A DNA stretch of 6,148 bases, taken from positions 1-6,148 of the forward strand of contig VGDC01000129.1 in assembly GCA_016869895.1 (NCBI GenBank). Direction: 5' to 3'. Origin of the DNA: Alphaproteobacteria bacterium. Its GTDB lineage: Bacteria; Pseudomonadota; Alphaproteobacteria; Rickettsiales; VGDC01. A program made the translations under genes and the position numbers. The notes under the pieces are model-generated. The model was given only the letters and a program-made list of their open reading frames with translations. It ran no database searches and was not told the origin of the DNA. Below are positions 5,604 to 6,148 of this stretch, in pieces (the stretch's first letter is position 1; each line of letters starts with the position of its first letter).

Positions 5604-6148
5604 TTAATGGTTTCTTTTCAACTCTTCTGCAATCAGGAAAGCCAGTTCCAGGCTTTGCGATGCGTTCAGGCGCGGGTCACAATGGGTATGGTAACGATCG
5701 CTCAAATCCAGTTCGGAAATCGCCTGTGCGCCGCCTAGGCACTCGGTCACATCCTGTCCGGTCATTTCGAAATGTACACCACCGCCGACAGTCCCTTCGG
5801 ATTTATGCACGTCCATGAAGCGGCGCACTTCGCTGAGGATGTCGATGAATTTGCGGGTTTTGTAGCCGTTCGGTGATTTGACGATATTGCCGTGCATCGG
5901 GTCGCAGGACCACACGACATTCTTGCCCTCGCGCTTAATGGCGCGTACCAGCGGCGGCAGCTTTTCCGCCACTTTTCCCGCACCCATACGGGCGATTAGG
6001 GTCAGTTTGCCGGGCTCGTTCTCCGGGTTCAGCGTGTCGCAGAGGCGCAGCATATCCTCTTCGGTGATGCTGGGGCCGACTTTGAAGGCCACAGGGTTGC
6101 CCACGCCGCGCAGGAACTCCACATGCGCTTCTTCCGGGTTGCGGGTGC
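5604..6148 (-). CDS. Class II (plant-type) DAHP synthase, C-terminal part (5' end beyond window)
   Basis: The frame is open from the right edge (TRNPEEAHVEFLRG) to the stop at 5604-5606, giving 180 residues of a protein usually about 450 long. The enzyme condenses phosphoenolpyruvate and erythrose 4-phosphate into DAHP, the first step of aromatic amino acid synthesis. Class II signatures are VGNPVAFKVGPS, IARMGAGKV, WSCDPMHGN, GGVHFEMTGQDVTECLGG and CDPRLNASQSLELAFL. By comparison with the M. tuberculosis enzyme, the His of CDPMHGN, the Glu of VHFE and the Asp of CDPRLN are the metal ligands. All are present; the fourth, a cysteine, would lie outside the window. A GTG at 6122 is internal, not a start. 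The gene converges on the metal-related operon. Symbols vary (aroG, aroF, aroH), so none is given. Confidence 0.96.
   Translation of the reverse strand, partial: TRNPEEAHVEFLRGVGNPVAFKVGPSITEEDMLRLCDTLNPENEPGKLTLIARMGAGKVAEKLPPLVRAIKREGKNVVWSCDPMHGNIVKSPNGYKTRKFIDILSEVRRFMDVHKSEGTVGGGVHFEMTGQDVTECLGGAQAISELDLSDRYHTHCDPRLNASQSLELAFLIAEELKRNH

Overview
The window is bacterial and chromosomal, and most likely alphaproteobacterial. The left half carries the conserved order rbfA-truB-rpsO-pnp, the distal part of the nusA-infB translation/RNA-processing cluster. The style of TruB (NGWLVLDKPLG at the N-terminus, then WGAERTTDDLEG) and the class II DAHP synthase on the right fit Alphaproteobacteria; this placement is inferred from recalled sequence style, with no database search. 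There is no sign of an IS element, phage, CRISPR array, tRNA or rRNA.

Layout. 1-127: end of rbfA (+). 102-1016: truB, overlapping rbfA. 1074-1343: rpsO. 1344-1486: an intergenic region with three consecutive hairpins, probably an RNA processing/stability region. 1487-3640: complete pnp. 3661-3696: a strong intrinsic terminator closing this housekeeping cluster. 3697-3719: a very short promoter/operator-like region containing a G6 tract. 3720-5459: a compact four-gene plus-strand operon whose products are all predicted to be envelope proteins. They are a Cys/His-rich exported protein, a small outer-membrane beta-barrel, a MerP-like periplasmic protein with one heavy-metal-associated fold (CDFC), and a MerT-like inner-membrane protein. 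5463-5496: a two-way terminator. 5604-6148: the C-terminal part of a class II DAHP synthase gene on the minus strand, converging on the operon and running off the right edge.

How the genes work together. The left block makes and matures ribosomes and RNA: RbfA for 30S maturation, TruB for tRNA pseudouridine 55, S15 for the 30S platform, and PNPase for RNA decay. The DAHP synthase starts the shikimate pathway. The most interesting part is the four-gene operon. Its products could form a route for a soft metal ion from the outer membrane through the periplasm to the inner membrane. The two Mer-like proteins keep the cysteine layout of MerP and MerT, yet no mercuric reductase, MerR-type regulator or efflux ATPase is present here, so mercury resistance is not shown. 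The G6 tract followed by TATAGTA just upstream resembles operators of the CsoR/RcnR/FrmR repressor family, which would make the operon metal- or stress-inducible from a regulator encoded elsewhere. That linkage is inference.
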